Part shown: positions 1 through 9,255 of the stretch, piece after piece
Layout: each line of letters opens with the position of its first letter
Position numbering within the stretch: position 1 is the first letter of the stretch
NCBI GenBank assembly: GCA_019752555.1
Contig: JAIELY010000010.1
Location: 62,001-126,000, forward strand
Origin: Rhabdochlamydiaceae bacterium
GTDB lineage: Bacteria; Chlamydiota; Chlamydiia; Chlamydiales; Rhabdochlamydiaceae
Direction: 5' to 3'
Length of the DNA stretch: 64,000 nucleotides
Made by a program: the position numbers and the translations under genes
The notes under the pieces: model-generated
What the model saw: only the letters and a program-made list of their open reading frames with translations
What the model was told of the DNA's origin: nothing
Databases searched by the model: none

Positions 1-2
1 CA

Positions 3-221
3 GAGGCGGGTCGACTTGAGGATGTTAAAGCATTAGGACAAACGTTGTTATTCCTTTTTCAGTCTAAAATGAACAGGTTGCATTATTTAGAATTTCCTAA
101 GTACTCAGAACTTAGAACGTGCTTGCAAGCGGTTTTTAAAGAAAAAACAGCTGAAAAAATGCTAGAAGGGGTTAAAAGCGCCCGTGCAGTTTATGTGAGA
201 ACAGTAGGTGCGGAGCTCTAA
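3..221 (+). CDS. 3' end of an unrecognised gene (partial)
   Basis: An open frame enters from the left edge and stops at TAA 219-221, giving the last 72 residues of a protein that ends RTVGAEL. It is mildly basic, with alternating hydrophobic and charged residues and no signal or membrane segment. I do not recognise the family. A sigma70-type promoter follows the stop immediately, so the gene is probably not in the yicC operon. A chance frame is possible, but it is open to the window edge and stops just before a promoter. Confidence 0.5.
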   Translation, partial: EAGRLEDVKALGQTLLFLFQSKMNRLHYLEFPKYSELRTCLQAVFKEKTAEKMLEGVKSARAVYVRTVGAEL

Positions 222-227
222 AAAACC

Positions 228-257
228 TTGACATCCAACAGGTTATTAAGGTATACA
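228..257 (+). promoter_or_regulatory. Promoter of the yicC-gmk-metG operon
   Basis: TTGACA (228-233), an 18-bp spacer and TATACA (252-257) match the major sigma factor consensus. The expected start near 264 leaves a leader of about 30 nt before yicC. The next three genes follow with gaps of 1 to 9 nt, so this promoter probably drives yicC, gmk, the omega-like gene and metG. Confidence 0.65.
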
Positions 258-294
258 GCTTCAGCTATCGACATGTTAAATGAGCTCCTGACAG

Positions 295-1179
295 ATGACT
301 AAAAGCATGACGGCTTATGGCCGCACAAGCCACGCTACCCCTTTCGGACGTCTTGTCATCGAGGTGCAATCGGTGAACCGAAAGATGCTCGAGTTCAATG
401 TGTATTTACCAAGAGATCTTTTGCGCTTTGAAGTGGATCTCCGCAAGTGGCTGAGTTCTTCTATCGAGCGGGGACAGGTTACAGTTCGCGTGACGCTTCA
501 AGCAGATGAGACGGGAGGCGGACTGTGGCAGGCGCAAGCTGCCCAATTAAAGGCGTTAAAAGAAAGTTGGGATGCATTGGCTCGTGATTTAGGGTGCGAT
601 CCTCAAAATGTCGATTTGCGTTTTCTTGTAGAACAGCTTCAAAAAACTTCAGCCTTTCAAACGGTTGAAGAAGAATCCCCAATGCGGAAGGCATTGGAAG
701 CTGCCTTGTCAGATACTCTTTTAACTTTGAACAAGATGAAGGAGCAAGAGGGCAATGTTTTAGAGAAAGAGATATTAAAGCGCTTAGACATCATTAAAGA
801 GGCTCTTTTAGTGATCGAGTCGCGTAAAGAGGTTCCTCTACAGCGTTATCAGCAAAAGATTAGAGAGCGTTTAGCAGAAGTTTCAGAGCTCAGCCCCGAG
901 CTGGATGAAAAGATTGCACGGGAGCTTGCTCTTTTGGCTGAAAAAATGGATATTACAGAAGAGATCGTTCGGTTATATTCTCATATGGATCAAGTCCGTA
1001 TGCACCTGAGTTCTTCTGTAAAATCTATTGGACGCACACTAGATTTTCTAGTGCAGGAAATGAATCGGGAAATTAACACTTTAGGATCAAAGTCTGCTGA
1101 TACGGAAGTCTCTACCTTAGTCGTTAAGATGAAAGGGGAGCTAGAAAAAATTCGAGAACAAGTACAAAACATCGAATAA
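295..1179 (+). CDS. yicC: YicC family endoribonuclease
   Basis: The 294-residue product begins MTKSMTAYGR, the hallmark N-terminus of the YicC/YloC family, and has the family's usual length. It also keeps the C-terminal region (GRTLDFLVQEMNREINTLGS) typical of DUF1732. Family members are endoribonucleases implicated in small-RNA turnover (established knowledge). In Firmicutes yloC lies beside gmk and rpoZ, and the same neighbours occur here, with gmk starting 1 nt after the stop. It is the first gene of the operon behind the promoter at 228-257. Confidence 0.92.
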   Translation: MTKSMTAYGRTSHATPFGRLVIEVQSVNRKMLEFNVYLPRDLLRFEVDLRKWLSSSIERGQVTVRVTLQADETGGGLWQAQAAQLKALKESWDALARDLGCDPQNVDLRFLVEQLQKTSAFQTVEEESPMRKALEAALSDTLLTLNKMKEQEGNVLEKEILKRLDIIKEALLVIESRKEVPLQRYQQKIRERLAEVSELSPELDEKIARELALLAEKMDITEEIVRLYSHMDQVRMHLSSSVKSIGRTLDFLVQEMNREINTLGSKSADTEVSTLVVKMKGELEKIREQVQNIE

Positions 1180-1180
1180 T

Positions 1181-1780
1181 ATGGGTCAAAAGCTTTTAGG
1201 TAACATGCCCCAAGGTCTAGTGTTTGTGCTTAGCGCTCCAGCGGGCACCGGGAAGACGACATTGGTGCGGATGCTGATTCGCGATTTTGATTGCATAGCA
1301 GAGAGCGTTTCTTGTACAACGCGCCCGATACGCCCCGGTGAGATTTCTGGTGTTGATTACCATTTTTTAACTCAACCAGAATTTCAGCAAAAAATTCAGC
1401 TGGGCGATTTTTTAGAACATGCGCAAGTTTTTGATTATGAGTATGGCACTTCGCGCACGTTTGTGGAGCAACAGCAAAAAGCGGGCAAGCATGTGTTTCT
1501 CATCATCGACACGCAAGGCGCTATGCAGTTGCGAAAGAAGAATTTTCCGGCAGTTTATGTCTTTTTAAGCCCTCCTTCTCTCGACGAGCTTAAAATGCGC
1601 CTCGATAAGCGCAAGACAGAAAGTCAAGAGGTGATCGAAAAGCGCCTTTCTTGGGCGGAAAAGGAGTTGGAGATGGTACGTTATTATGATTACCATCTGA
1701 TTAATGATGAGTTAGATGATGCCTATGCGATTTTGCGGAGTATTGTGATTGCAGAAGAGCATAAGGTAAGAAATTTATAA
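1181..1780 (+). CDS. gmk: Guanylate kinase
   Basis: A 199-residue guanylate kinase that phosphorylates GMP to GDP with ATP in the cytoplasm. The P-loop is APAGTGKTT near residue 20. The GMP-binding region follows (SCTTRPIRPGEISGVDYHF), then the EHAQVFDYEYGTS segment and the IDTQGAMQLRKK motif. Length is normal. It is tightly packed between yicC and the small omega-like gene. The order gmk - small gene - metG matches Chlamydia (CT030-CT031-CT032), which supports a chlamydial host. Confidence 0.96.
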   Translation: MGQKLLGNMPQGLVFVLSAPAGTGKTTLVRMLIRDFDCIAESVSCTTRPIRPGEISGVDYHFLTQPEFQQKIQLGDFLEHAQVFDYEYGTSRTFVEQQQKAGKHVFLIIDTQGAMQLRKKNFPAVYVFLSPPSLDELKMRLDKRKTESQEVIEKRLSWAEKELEMVRYYDYHLINDELDDAYAILRSIVIAEEHKVRNL

Positions 1781-1789
1781 GGAGATTTC

Positions 1790-2020
1790 ATGAAAGAGCG
1801 ATCTGGACCCCGTCATCAGTTGACCAATGAGCAACTGCGTTTGTTGTTTAAGAACAATTTTAGATTAACCAATCAAGCAATTGATTTAGGGCGCTATTAT
1901 ATCCATTCAGGCCACGAAATTTCTTTGGATAAGCTCCTCGAAGAGGTGCGTCGTAATCCTCAAGAAGATTACCTCAAGGATCTAAAAGCTTTAGACCGAG
2001 ACGAAGACGAGTCTAACTAA
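1790..2020 (+). CDS. Small conserved protein, possible RNA polymerase omega subunit
   Basis: This 76-residue, highly charged protein corresponds by position to the small Chlamydia gene between gmk and metG (CT031). A good SD (AAGGAG) precedes the start. The stretch FRLTNQAIDLGRYYI followed by LDKLLEEVRRNP has the general shape of omega: a helix with an R/G-containing turn, then a helix carrying leucines and acidic residues. In many bacteria rpoZ follows gmk directly, and here yicC-gmk-small gene repeats that order. Sequence similarity to classical omega is weak, so the assignment is an inference from context and size. Confidence 0.55.
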   Translation: MKERSGPRHQLTNEQLRLLFKNNFRLTNQAIDLGRYYIHSGHEISLDKLLEEVRRNPQEDYLKDLKALDRDEDESN

Positions 2021-2028
2021 GATCTTAT

Positions 2029-4077
2029 ATGAAACAGAAAGTCTTGATCACTTCCGCACTTCCGTATGCGAATGGCCCGTTGCATTTCGGTCATATTGCT
2101 GGCGCTTATTTGCCAGGCGACTGTTATGCTCGGTTTCAACGTCTAATGGGACGCGATGTCTTGTACATCTGCGGATCGGACGAATATGGCGTCGCGATCA
2201 CTCTGAGCGCCGAAAGTGCAGGACGCACTCCGAAGGCGCATGTCGATCTGTTTCATGAGATCAATAAAAATTTTTTCTCGCAGTTAGGCTTTTCCTTTGA
2301 CCATTATTCTCGAACGACCTGGGCTGGCCACATCAAGACAACTCAGCAGTTTTTTTTAGATCTTTTGAATAATGGGCATATTGAAGAGAGAGTAACCGAT
2401 CAGCTCTATTCGGAAAAAGAGGCTCGTTTCTTCGCAGATCGCTACGTGGTGGGCACCTGTCCTAAATGCAGCTACCCTGAGGCCAGAGGGGATGAATGTC
2501 AAAAGTGCGGAGCCTCTTACGAAGCCACAGACCTTATCTCTCCTCGGTCGAAAGTTTCTGGGGCCCCGCTGATCCGTAAGCCTACAAAAAATTGGTTTTT
2601 GCGGTTTGATCATTTTAAAGAGAGACTCTCCGAGTGGATTGATCAGAAGCACTGGAAGGCAAATGTTGTAAACTTTGCAAAGGGCTATATTGAAGATTTA
2701 AAACCGCGTGCGATCACCCGTGATTCGGACTGGGGGGTTCCGATCCCTCTTCCTGGAACCGAAGGCAAGGTTCTTTATGTCTGGTTTGATGCTCCCATTG
2801 GATACATTTCAGCAACGCGCGAGTGGGCTGAAAAAATCGGAAGGCCGGAGGCTTGGAAAGACTATTGGCTTGAGCCTGAGACGAAGTTGGTCCAGTTTAT
2901 CGGCAAAGACAACATCCCTTTTCATGCTGTCTTTTTCCCTGCCATGACAATGGGGCAGAATGTGCCTTATAAACTTGTGGATGAACTGCCTGCAAACGAA
3001 TTTTATACGCTCGATGGCCGCCAATTTAGTAAGTCAGATGGATGGACGATCGATCTGGATGCTTTTTTTGAGAGGTTCTCCGCGGATCAGATCCGTTTTG
3101 CAATTGCTGCAAATGCGCCAGAAAATCAAGATTCTGAATTTTCTTGGAAAGATTTTCAGCTCCGCTGCAACAGTGAATTGCTTGGTAAGTATGGCAATCT
3201 CATCAACCGCACTCTTGTTTTTGTGCAATCCCAGTGCGATGGGAAAGTCCCAGCTTCGTCTAATCTCCACCCGATTGATCAGGAATTTCTTCAAAAAGTC
3301 TCTTTGCTCACGCAAGCTGCGCAAGAGGCCTATTCTACGTTTCATTTACGTAAAGCCTGTCAGCTTATTATGGAATTAGCTCAAGCCGGCAACGTTTATT
3401 TCGATGCAAAAAAACCGTGGATTGCCGCTAAAAGTGCGCTTACGCATCACGATATGCAAAATACCATTGCTTGTTGCTTGGAAGGGATCAAAGCTCTCGC
3501 TCTCATTTCAGCTCCTGTCATTCCAGGGGCTGCTGAAAAAGTCTGGAGAATGCTTGGATTTAATGACACGTTAGCCCATCAAAATTGGGAAAAAGTTGCG
3601 ACGCATACACTTGTAGCAGGTCTTGTGCTTCCCAAGCCAGAAGTGTTGTTTGCCCGAGTAGAAGATGAGGTGATCCAAAGCGAGATCGAGAAATTGCAGA
3701 AGCTTAAGACTGTGTTACCAGCTGAGATGCCAAAAGCCGCTCAACCTATTAAAAAGCAGGTGGGAATCGAAGAATTTCGCAAACTCGATTTGCGTACTGG
3801 TAAAATTTTGCATGCGGAAAGGGTTCCCAAATCCAAAAAAATGCTCAAAATCACTGTTGATCTCGGTTTCGAAAAGAGAACCATTGCTTCAGGAATTGGC
3901 GATAAGTTCGATGATCTTGCTGATCTTATTGGCTGTACGGTTGTGATCGTAGCGAATCTAAAGCCTGCTGTATTAATGGGAATTGAAAGTCAGGGGATGA
4001 TCCTCGCTGCGGAAACACCCTTTGGTCTTGAACTGCCTCAGTTTAAAGAGGCTCTTCCGGGGATTCCTGTCGCTTAA
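2029..4077 (+). CDS. metG: Methionyl-tRNA synthetase with C-terminal tRNA-binding domain
   Basis: A 682-residue class I aminoacyl-tRNA synthetase that charges tRNA-Met. The HIGH-type motif is HFGH (GPLHFGHIAGAYLPGD, near residue 20). A zinc knuckle CPKC...CQKC lies near 144-160. The KMSKS-type loop is QFSKSD, a variant in the first two positions. The last 110 or so residues (from GIEEFRKLDLRTGKI) form the EMAP-II/Trbp111-like tRNA-binding domain that dimerises many bacterial MetRS. It starts 9 nt after the omega-like gene, as in Chlamydia. Confidence 0.97.
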   Translation: MKQKVLITSALPYANGPLHFGHIAGAYLPGDCYARFQRLMGRDVLYICGSDEYGVAITLSAESAGRTPKAHVDLFHEINKNFFSQLGFSFDHYSRTTWAGHIKTTQQFFLDLLNNGHIEERVTDQLYSEKEARFFADRYVVGTCPKCSYPEARGDECQKCGASYEATDLISPRSKVSGAPLIRKPTKNWFLRFDHFKERLSEWIDQKHWKANVVNFAKGYIEDLKPRAITRDSDWGVPIPLPGTEGKVLYVWFDAPIGYISATREWAEKIGRPEAWKDYWLEPETKLVQFIGKDNIPFHAVFFPAMTMGQNVPYKLVDELPANEFYTLDGRQFSKSDGWTIDLDAFFERFSADQIRFAIAANAPENQDSEFSWKDFQLRCNSELLGKYGNLINRTLVFVQSQCDGKVPASSNLHPIDQEFLQKVSLLTQAAQEAYSTFHLRKACQLIMELAQAGNVYFDAKKPWIAAKSALTHHDMQNTIACCLEGIKALALISAPVIPGAAEKVWRMLGFNDTLAHQNWEKVATHTLVAGLVLPKPEVLFARVEDEVIQSEIEKLQKLKTVLPAEMPKAAQPIKKQVGIEEFRKLDLRTGKILHAERVPKSKKMLKITVDLGFEKRTIASGIGDKFDDLADLIGCTVVIVANLKPAVLMGIESQGMILAAETPFGLELPQFKEALPGIPVA

Positions 4078-4082
4078 AATTT

Positions 4083-5663
4083 ATGGCTGCAACCTCTTCT
4101 GCGGGCAGCTCTAGTCCGTTATTTTCCCATTCTTCTCAAACAAATTGGACCTATTTTTCCGATACAAATGACTTTGGCGTCGTGATCCAAAAACTTCTTT
4201 TTGCTCAGTGGAATGGAGAACTTCCCAATGTGCACTTTCAAAGCAATATGGTAGAAGTTGCGCAGGAAGAGGGATTTGAATTGCTCTTTGTTAAAGAAGG
4301 GATTATGCCTCGGGATTTATGGATTAAGGTCTCTGGCGATGAGTTTGCTCTTCCTTCCAAATCACCCTCTATTCCTCTTGCCGTACGTATCAATGAATCA
4401 TTGTCATTTCTGACGAGTAATAAAGCGGCATTTCGTACGCATCATATTTTCTTTGATACATGTCTAGGAATTGTTTATGAGCAGTTGAAAAGAATTCAGC
4501 GCCGCTTTCCTTTATCGGAATCGATTGCTCATTTGCCCTTTTATATGGAAGGAGGCAATTGCTTTAGTGTCACAAATGTTCATGGTGTGAGAAAGCTGCT
4601 GATCGGCAAGGACTCTTTTTCCATTGCATTTCTCCATCAGTGCCTCGATGGATTGCCCTTATTTGGTGAAATTTCAGTACAAGAGGATGCGTTTCTTTCT
4701 CCTGATAAGGTTCAAAAGATAGCCGATAAAATGCACGCTCAGGGATTTCTCGATCATTTTAGAGGTTATGTGTCTGGATCTCAAATTACAAACTTGGTCG
4801 ATCAGGTCCGATTTGAAAACAAAGGTTCTTTAATTCAGGCCTCTTTTTTTCAAAAAAAAGCGATTGAATCAGGAGTCCATTGTCCATTGAAGCTGCCTTT
4901 AGAGGAATGGGAGGAAATTAAGCAAGATGTGCATGATTATTATCAATTTCGTCAACGGATTAAAACTCAGTTAGTAAAAAAGCTATTGTCAGAGACCGCC
5001 TCGCCTCTTGATTTGTTAATCGTGCCGCAGGCAGGTTACCATTTAGATACCTTTATGAGACCTGGACCAAGGGGAAGTCTATTTCTTCAGGATTACCAAA
5101 CCACATTCGATTTTCTAAAAGAGATCGAAAAAGAGCATGAGAAACTAGAATTAACTGCTCTTGATTGTGAGATTCTTAACCGCTACCTTGCAACGGCAAA
5201 ACAGTTGTCAGACGAGCTTGGCGCTCTTTTTTTCAAGATTCGAGACAAATTAGAAGCGGGGGGATTTACCGTGATTCCGACGCCAGGAGTTTTTTTTGAT
5301 GTCTCTCCAAATGATATCCTCACGATCCAAGAAGAGTGTAAAACATGTCCTAAGTTCAATGTCAATTTCCTCAATTCTATCACCGGCTGGTCACAAAAAA
5401 AGAAACATTACTATTGGATTGCGTCAGGGGCAAAAGTTCAGGATCGGTTAGGCTGGGTGCTGATGGATGCATTTGAAAAGTTTTTGCTGCAATATATTCC
5501 AACCCTTAAGGTGCATTTTATTGGTTATGACCCAGAAAATCCCGAGGATTTTTCTGAAGCGATGGATCTATGGAACCATCCAGAAGCGATGGCTGGGCCC
5601 CATTGCTTTTCATTGGAGCTGCAAGCAGCTTCCCATGATGAAGTGCCTGACTGTCCGAGCTAG
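4083..5663 (+). CDS. Predicted pentein (guanidino-group-modifying) enzyme
   Basis: The 526-residue product lacks a signal peptide and has a Ser-rich N-terminus. Three features fit the pentein superfamily (agmatine deiminase, arginine deiminase, PAD). MEGGN is at 155-159, as in the EGGN turn. GYHLDTF at 318-324 is like the catalytic GHxD segment (H320, D322). GPHCFSLEL at 505-513 is like the terminal GxxHC with nucleophile Cys508. Known members act on guanidino groups of arginine, agmatine or protein arginine. The middle (200-300) is divergent and the protein is longer than free-amino-acid enzymes. It starts 5 nt after metG without a clear SD and overlaps the recD2 end by 54 nt. The substrate is unknown, and a host-directed role is conjecture. 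Confidence 0.55.
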   Translation: MAATSSAGSSSPLFSHSSQTNWTYFSDTNDFGVVIQKLLFAQWNGELPNVHFQSNMVEVAQEEGFELLFVKEGIMPRDLWIKVSGDEFALPSKSPSIPLAVRINESLSFLTSNKAAFRTHHIFFDTCLGIVYEQLKRIQRRFPLSESIAHLPFYMEGGNCFSVTNVHGVRKLLIGKDSFSIAFLHQCLDGLPLFGEISVQEDAFLSPDKVQKIADKMHAQGFLDHFRGYVSGSQITNLVDQVRFENKGSLIQASFFQKKAIESGVHCPLKLPLEEWEEIKQDVHDYYQFRQRIKTQLVKKLLSETASPLDLLIVPQAGYHLDTFMRPGPRGSLFLQDYQTTFDFLKEIEKEHEKLELTALDCEILNRYLATAKQLSDELGALFFKIRDKLEAGGFTVIPTPGVFFDVSPNDILTIQEECKTCPKFNVNFLNSITGWSQKKKHYYWIASGAKVQDRLGWVLMDAFEKFLLQYIPTLKVHFIGYDPENPEDFSEAMDLWNHPEAMAGPHCFSLELQAASHDEVPDCPS

Positions 5664-7775
5664 ACCTGTATATCTTTTCAATACCTCTTCATTTCTAACG
5701 GCAATCGAGAGTGCTTTTTTGCTGCCGACGAGAACGACAAGTTTCTTCCCGCGTGTAATTCCTGTGTAGAGAAGATTGCGGTAGAGCATTTTAAAGTGGC
5801 TTGTATGCACTGGAATGATGACGCAAGGGCATTCACTGCCTTGGTATTTATGGATCGAGACTGCATATGCCAAAGCTAGCTCATCCATCTCTAGAAATTC
5901 GTAGACAACCCATTTGCCATCGAAGACCACTTTTAGTTGTTGCTCGGTGAGATCAATCTCAACGATTTTTCCAATGTCTCCATTATAAACTTCCTTTTCG
6001 TAATTATTGCACAGTTGCATCACCTTGTCGCCCACATGGAAGCAACGTCCCATTCGAATGAGCGGCGTTGGGCAAGGATTGAGGTTTTGCTGCAGAAGGA
6101 CATTGAGATTTTCGATTCCCATGAGCCCTTTTTTCATGGGAGCGAGCACTTGAATGTCATCAAACCGGTGAAAATGACAGGAGCGGGGGATCTCCGATTT
6201 GACAAGGTCTAAAATCACTTTAACGACCTCTTCTGGCTCTTCAACAGAAATGAATCTAAAATCGCTGCGTGGTTGGAAGGAAATATCGGGGAATTGTCCT
6301 GCATTGATTGCATGGGCATTCATGACAATGCGCGAGCCTGCAGCTTGCCGAAAGATCTTTTTGAGTTGGATGACAGGGATGGCATCGGACTGGATTAGGT
6401 CTTTTAATACATTGCCAGGCCCCACACTCGGGAGCTGGTCAATATCGCCAATTAAAATCAAACGCGCTTCATTGGGGACTGCTTTGAGTAGGTGATTCAT
6501 CAGTTGCGTGTCGATCATGCTTGCTTCATCGATAATGATTAAATCGCAAACAATTGGATTTTGACGGTTGCGCTTAAAACCTCCGGCTTTAAAATCCATC
6601 TCCAGCAAGCTGTGGATTGTGACCGCTTTTTTACCTGTGATTTCTGTCATCCGTTTTGCAGCTCTTCCGGTGGGCGCTGCTAAGACAAGACGTGTTGTGA
6701 TTTTTTCTGTAATGGATAAAATCGCTTTGGTGATTGTGCTCTTTCCTGTGCCAGGTCCGCCAGTGATAATTAAGGTTTTTTCTTTGACTCCCATGCCAAC
6801 GGCTGTAGCCTGTTCGGGGGCAAGTCCGATCTTCAGCAGCAGCTCCACCCAGGGGATCGCTTTTTCCACAGCAACAGGCCGGATCGCGCACCGCTCTTTT
6901 AATAAGCGAGAGAGTTCTCTTGCGATCCCTACCTCTGCCAGATAAAGGGGTTTTACCCAGATGAGATCGTGTTCGTAAACAATCTCACCGCATTTAATCA
7001 TAGCATCAACCCTCTGTTCTACTTGGGCTAATGTGATTTGAAGTGCTTCTTGAACAATGGGAACTAGTTCGCCACGTGGATAACAGACATGTCCTTCATT
7101 GCTCAGCTCCCAAAGCATGTGGGAGATCCCCCCATCGATACGAGCAGGAGAGTCAAGCGGGATTCCGATCCCTTGTGCAATCGAATCTGCCGTTTTGAAC
7201 CCGATGCCATGAATTTCTTGCGCTAGGCGATAGGGGTTTGTTTTTACTTTTTGAATGCTTTGATCGCCATAGGTCTTATAGATTTTTTGTGCAAATGAAG
7301 GGCTTACGCCATGGCCCCTTAAGAAGATCATCACATCGCGAATAGAACGCTGTTCATGCCAGCAGCTCTTGATTTTTTCGATCCGCTTTTCTCCAATTCC
7401 AGAAACGTCCAGCAAACTCTCTGGATTTTTGTCGAGAACATCGAGTGTTTGAAGGCCAAAACGCTTCACGATCCGCTCAGCGTAAATGGGGCCGATCCCT
7501 TTGATCATTCCCGATTCGAGATATTTTTGAATCCCCAGAAGATCGCTCGGCGCCTCGAGATCAAAACTCTTTACCTCAAATTGCTGTCCATGCTCGGGAT
7601 GGTGTTTCCAGTTCCCTTTGCATCGGATTGTCTCTCCTGGCTGGACAGAGGGCATAATTCCCACGATCCATGTGAAGTCTTTTTTCTTAGGCTCTTTTAA
7701 CTTTGCAACTGTAAAGCCCCGTTCGTTTTCCGTAAAAACGATGCTTTCGATATAGCCGTATAATTCTTCTTGCAT
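5610..7775 (-). CDS. recD2: RecD2-like superfamily 1 helicase
   Basis: A 721-residue RecD/TraA-type 5'-3' DNA helicase. The N-terminus (MQEELYGYIESIVF... ENERGFTVAKLK) and the HhH-rich region (GIKGIGPIYAERIV, DVSGIGEKRIEKI) are typical of RecD2, the form that acts without RecBC. The Walker A motif GGPGTGKST lies near residue 340, motif II is IIDEASM, and the C-terminal motif YAVSIHKYQGSE is motif VI-like. The gene corresponds by order to Chlamydia recD next to metG (CT033). Its 3' end overlaps the pentein gene convergently, so the extreme C-terminus may vary in related genomes. Confidence 0.93.
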   Translation of the reverse strand: MQEELYGYIESIVFTENERGFTVAKLKEPKKKDFTWIVGIMPSVQPGETIRCKGNWKHHPEHGQQFEVKSFDLEAPSDLLGIQKYLESGMIKGIGPIYAERIVKRFGLQTLDVLDKNPESLLDVSGIGEKRIEKIKSCWHEQRSIRDVMIFLRGHGVSPSFAQKIYKTYGDQSIQKVKTNPYRLAQEIHGIGFKTADSIAQGIGIPLDSPARIDGGISHMLWELSNEGHVCYPRGELVPIVQEALQITLAQVEQRVDAMIKCGEIVYEHDLIWVKPLYLAEVGIARELSRLLKERCAIRPVAVEKAIPWVELLLKIGLAPEQATAVGMGVKEKTLIITGGPGTGKSTITKAILSITEKITTRLVLAAPTGRAAKRMTEITGKKAVTIHSLLEMDFKAGGFKRNRQNPIVCDLIIIDEASMIDTQLMNHLLKAVPNEARLILIGDIDQLPSVGPGNVLKDLIQSDAIPVIQLKKIFRQAAGSRIVMNAHAINAGQFPDISFQPRSDFRFISVEEPEEVVKVILDLVKSEIPRSCHFHRFDDIQVLAPMKKGLMGIENLNVLLQQNLNPCPTPLIRMGRCFHVGDKVMQLCNNYEKEVYNGDIGKIVEIDLTEQQLKVVFDGKWVVYEFLEMDELALAYAVSIHKYQGSECPCVIIPVHTSHFKMLYRNLLYTGITRGKKLVVLVGSKKALSIAVRNEEVLKRYTGLARTVRHFIMGSCLQLQ

Positions 7776-7896
7776 GGCGTTCCTTTTGACATGAGAATAA
7801 CCTTACATCGCTGAAACTTCAATCAATTAGCATCAGAAAAGAGTTAAAATTTAATTTTGCATTCATTACAAGGAGAGAGAATACCCATGAGCATTC

Positions 7897-9255
7897 ATGA
7901 CTCTTCCACGCCTAGTTCTTTTGTTGTCTCTTATTGGTTTGGCAAGCTGTAACAAGCGTGCCAAAGAGGATGGTAGCTGGGTTCAAGAAACTGTCCAGCA
8001 GAGGATCGAAAAACAGGTGCATTGGTACCAAGGGACGGAGGCTGATGCTCTAGTTCGAGATAAAATTGCAGAGCTTCTTGAGAGAGAATTGCAGGTGGAA
8101 GATGCTGTCCAGATCGCACTTTTACAAAATCCAAATGTGCAGGCAACTTTTGAAGAAATAGGGATAGCGCAGGCAGATCTTGTTGAGGCGGGCCTTTTTC
8201 AAAATCCTTTTTTGGATGGATATGTCCGTTTTCCAAGTTCTCTTTATTCCGGGATCAACACCTCTCTTAACCTTGTTACAAGTTTTCTTGATCTATTTCT
8301 GGTTCCTTTAAAAAAGAAAACTGCTGAATTGCAATTTGAAGAAGCTAAAATGAGAGTTGCCCACAAGGTGTTAAATTTAGCAGCTGAAGTGGAGCAAACC
8401 TTCTATGCTTTACAGACAGCGCTTTTGAAAGCAGATTCGCAGCGTACGCTCATGGATGCTGCAACAGCTGCACTCACTTTGTCAAAGAGGCAAGCTGAAG
8501 TGGGAAATGTCAATCCCTTGTTTGTAGAAAACAGACAAGCAGACTGCCTTCAGACCCAGCTTGAACTCTCCCAAACAGAAATCGAGCTCATCACGCTTGA
8601 GAAAAAATTATGCATGCTCATGGGAATAGATGGCCCAGAGCTCACGCTCTGTTCTTCTTTACCTGATCTTCCAGAAGAGGAAATGCCTATTGAGGATTTA
8701 GAATCCTTGGCCCTTTCTCTAAGATTAGATGTGGCGGCTGCAAAAAAACAGGTCGAGTCGATCGCCTCTCTTGGGGCTCAGAAGAAATGGTGGGCCTATA
8801 CGAATGGACAAATTGGGATTTCAACAGAACATCAGTCAGAGGGCTTTTGGGATACTGGGCCGGCCTTTGGTTTAGCATTGCCCTTTTTTAATCATGGCCA
8901 AGCAGATCGAGCGCGTCTTTATGCAGAACTCAGACAAGCGCAAGATCGTCTAGAAGCGCTCACATTAGAGACTAAGCTCCAAGTCAGAGCCGCACGCGAT
9001 CATGTTTTGCAAGCCCGTATGATTACCGAGACTTATGCACAGCAAGTGCTTCCCTTGCGTGAGAAAATTCTCGAAATCGCCCAAAAGCAATACAATGTGA
9101 TGGCATATGGAGTGTATGATCTTTTGCGTCTTAAGCAAGAAGAGGTTCGCTCGCAAATCAACCACACAGCAGCGCTCTGTGATTACTGGATTGCTCGATC
9201 CTCACTTGATTTCTATATCGGCGGTAAATGGGAGCTTGAAAGATCAAATGAGTAA
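7897..9255 (+). CDS. TolC-family outer membrane efflux lipoprotein
   Basis: The 452-residue product has a lipoprotein signal (LLLSLIGLASC, Cys19) and the coiled-coil, twice-repeated architecture of outer membrane efflux proteins (OEP family). Conserved pieces include VQIALLQNPNVQATFEEIGI and a second repeat near LRLDVAAAKKQVE. It overlaps the start of a multicopper oxidase gene by 8 nt, which suggests a copper or metal-detoxification role (inference). The SD AGGAG (7870-7875) sits about 20 nt from this ATG. It is better spaced for ATG 7887, which opens a different, 21-codon frame. An in-frame stop directly upstream rules out a longer protein. Confidence 0.85.
   Translation: MTLPRLVLLLSLIGLASCNKRAKEDGSWVQETVQQRIEKQVHWYQGTEADALVRDKIAELLERELQVEDAVQIALLQNPNVQATFEEIGIAQADLVEAGLFQNPFLDGYVRFPSSLYSGINTSLNLVTSFLDLFLVPLKKKTAELQFEEAKMRVAHKVLNLAAEVEQTFYALQTALLKADSQRTLMDAATAALTLSKRQAEVGNVNPLFVENRQADCLQTQLELSQTEIELITLEKKLCMLMGIDGPELTLCSSLPDLPEEEMPIEDLESLALSLRLDVAAAKKQVESIASLGAQKKWWAYTNGQIGISTEHQSEGFWDTGPAFGLALPFFNHGQADRARLYAELRQAQDRLEALTLETKLQVRAARDHVLQARMITETYAQQVLPLREKILEIAQKQYNVMAYGVYDLLRLKQEEVRSQINHTAALCDYWIARSSLDFYIGGKWELERSNE

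Noticed and set aside
9107-9247. Longer N-terminus for the multicopper oxidase in the same frame
   Set aside because: It would overlap most of the end of the TolC-like gene and place the signal peptide 47 residues inside the protein. ATG 9248 gives a clean signal peptide.
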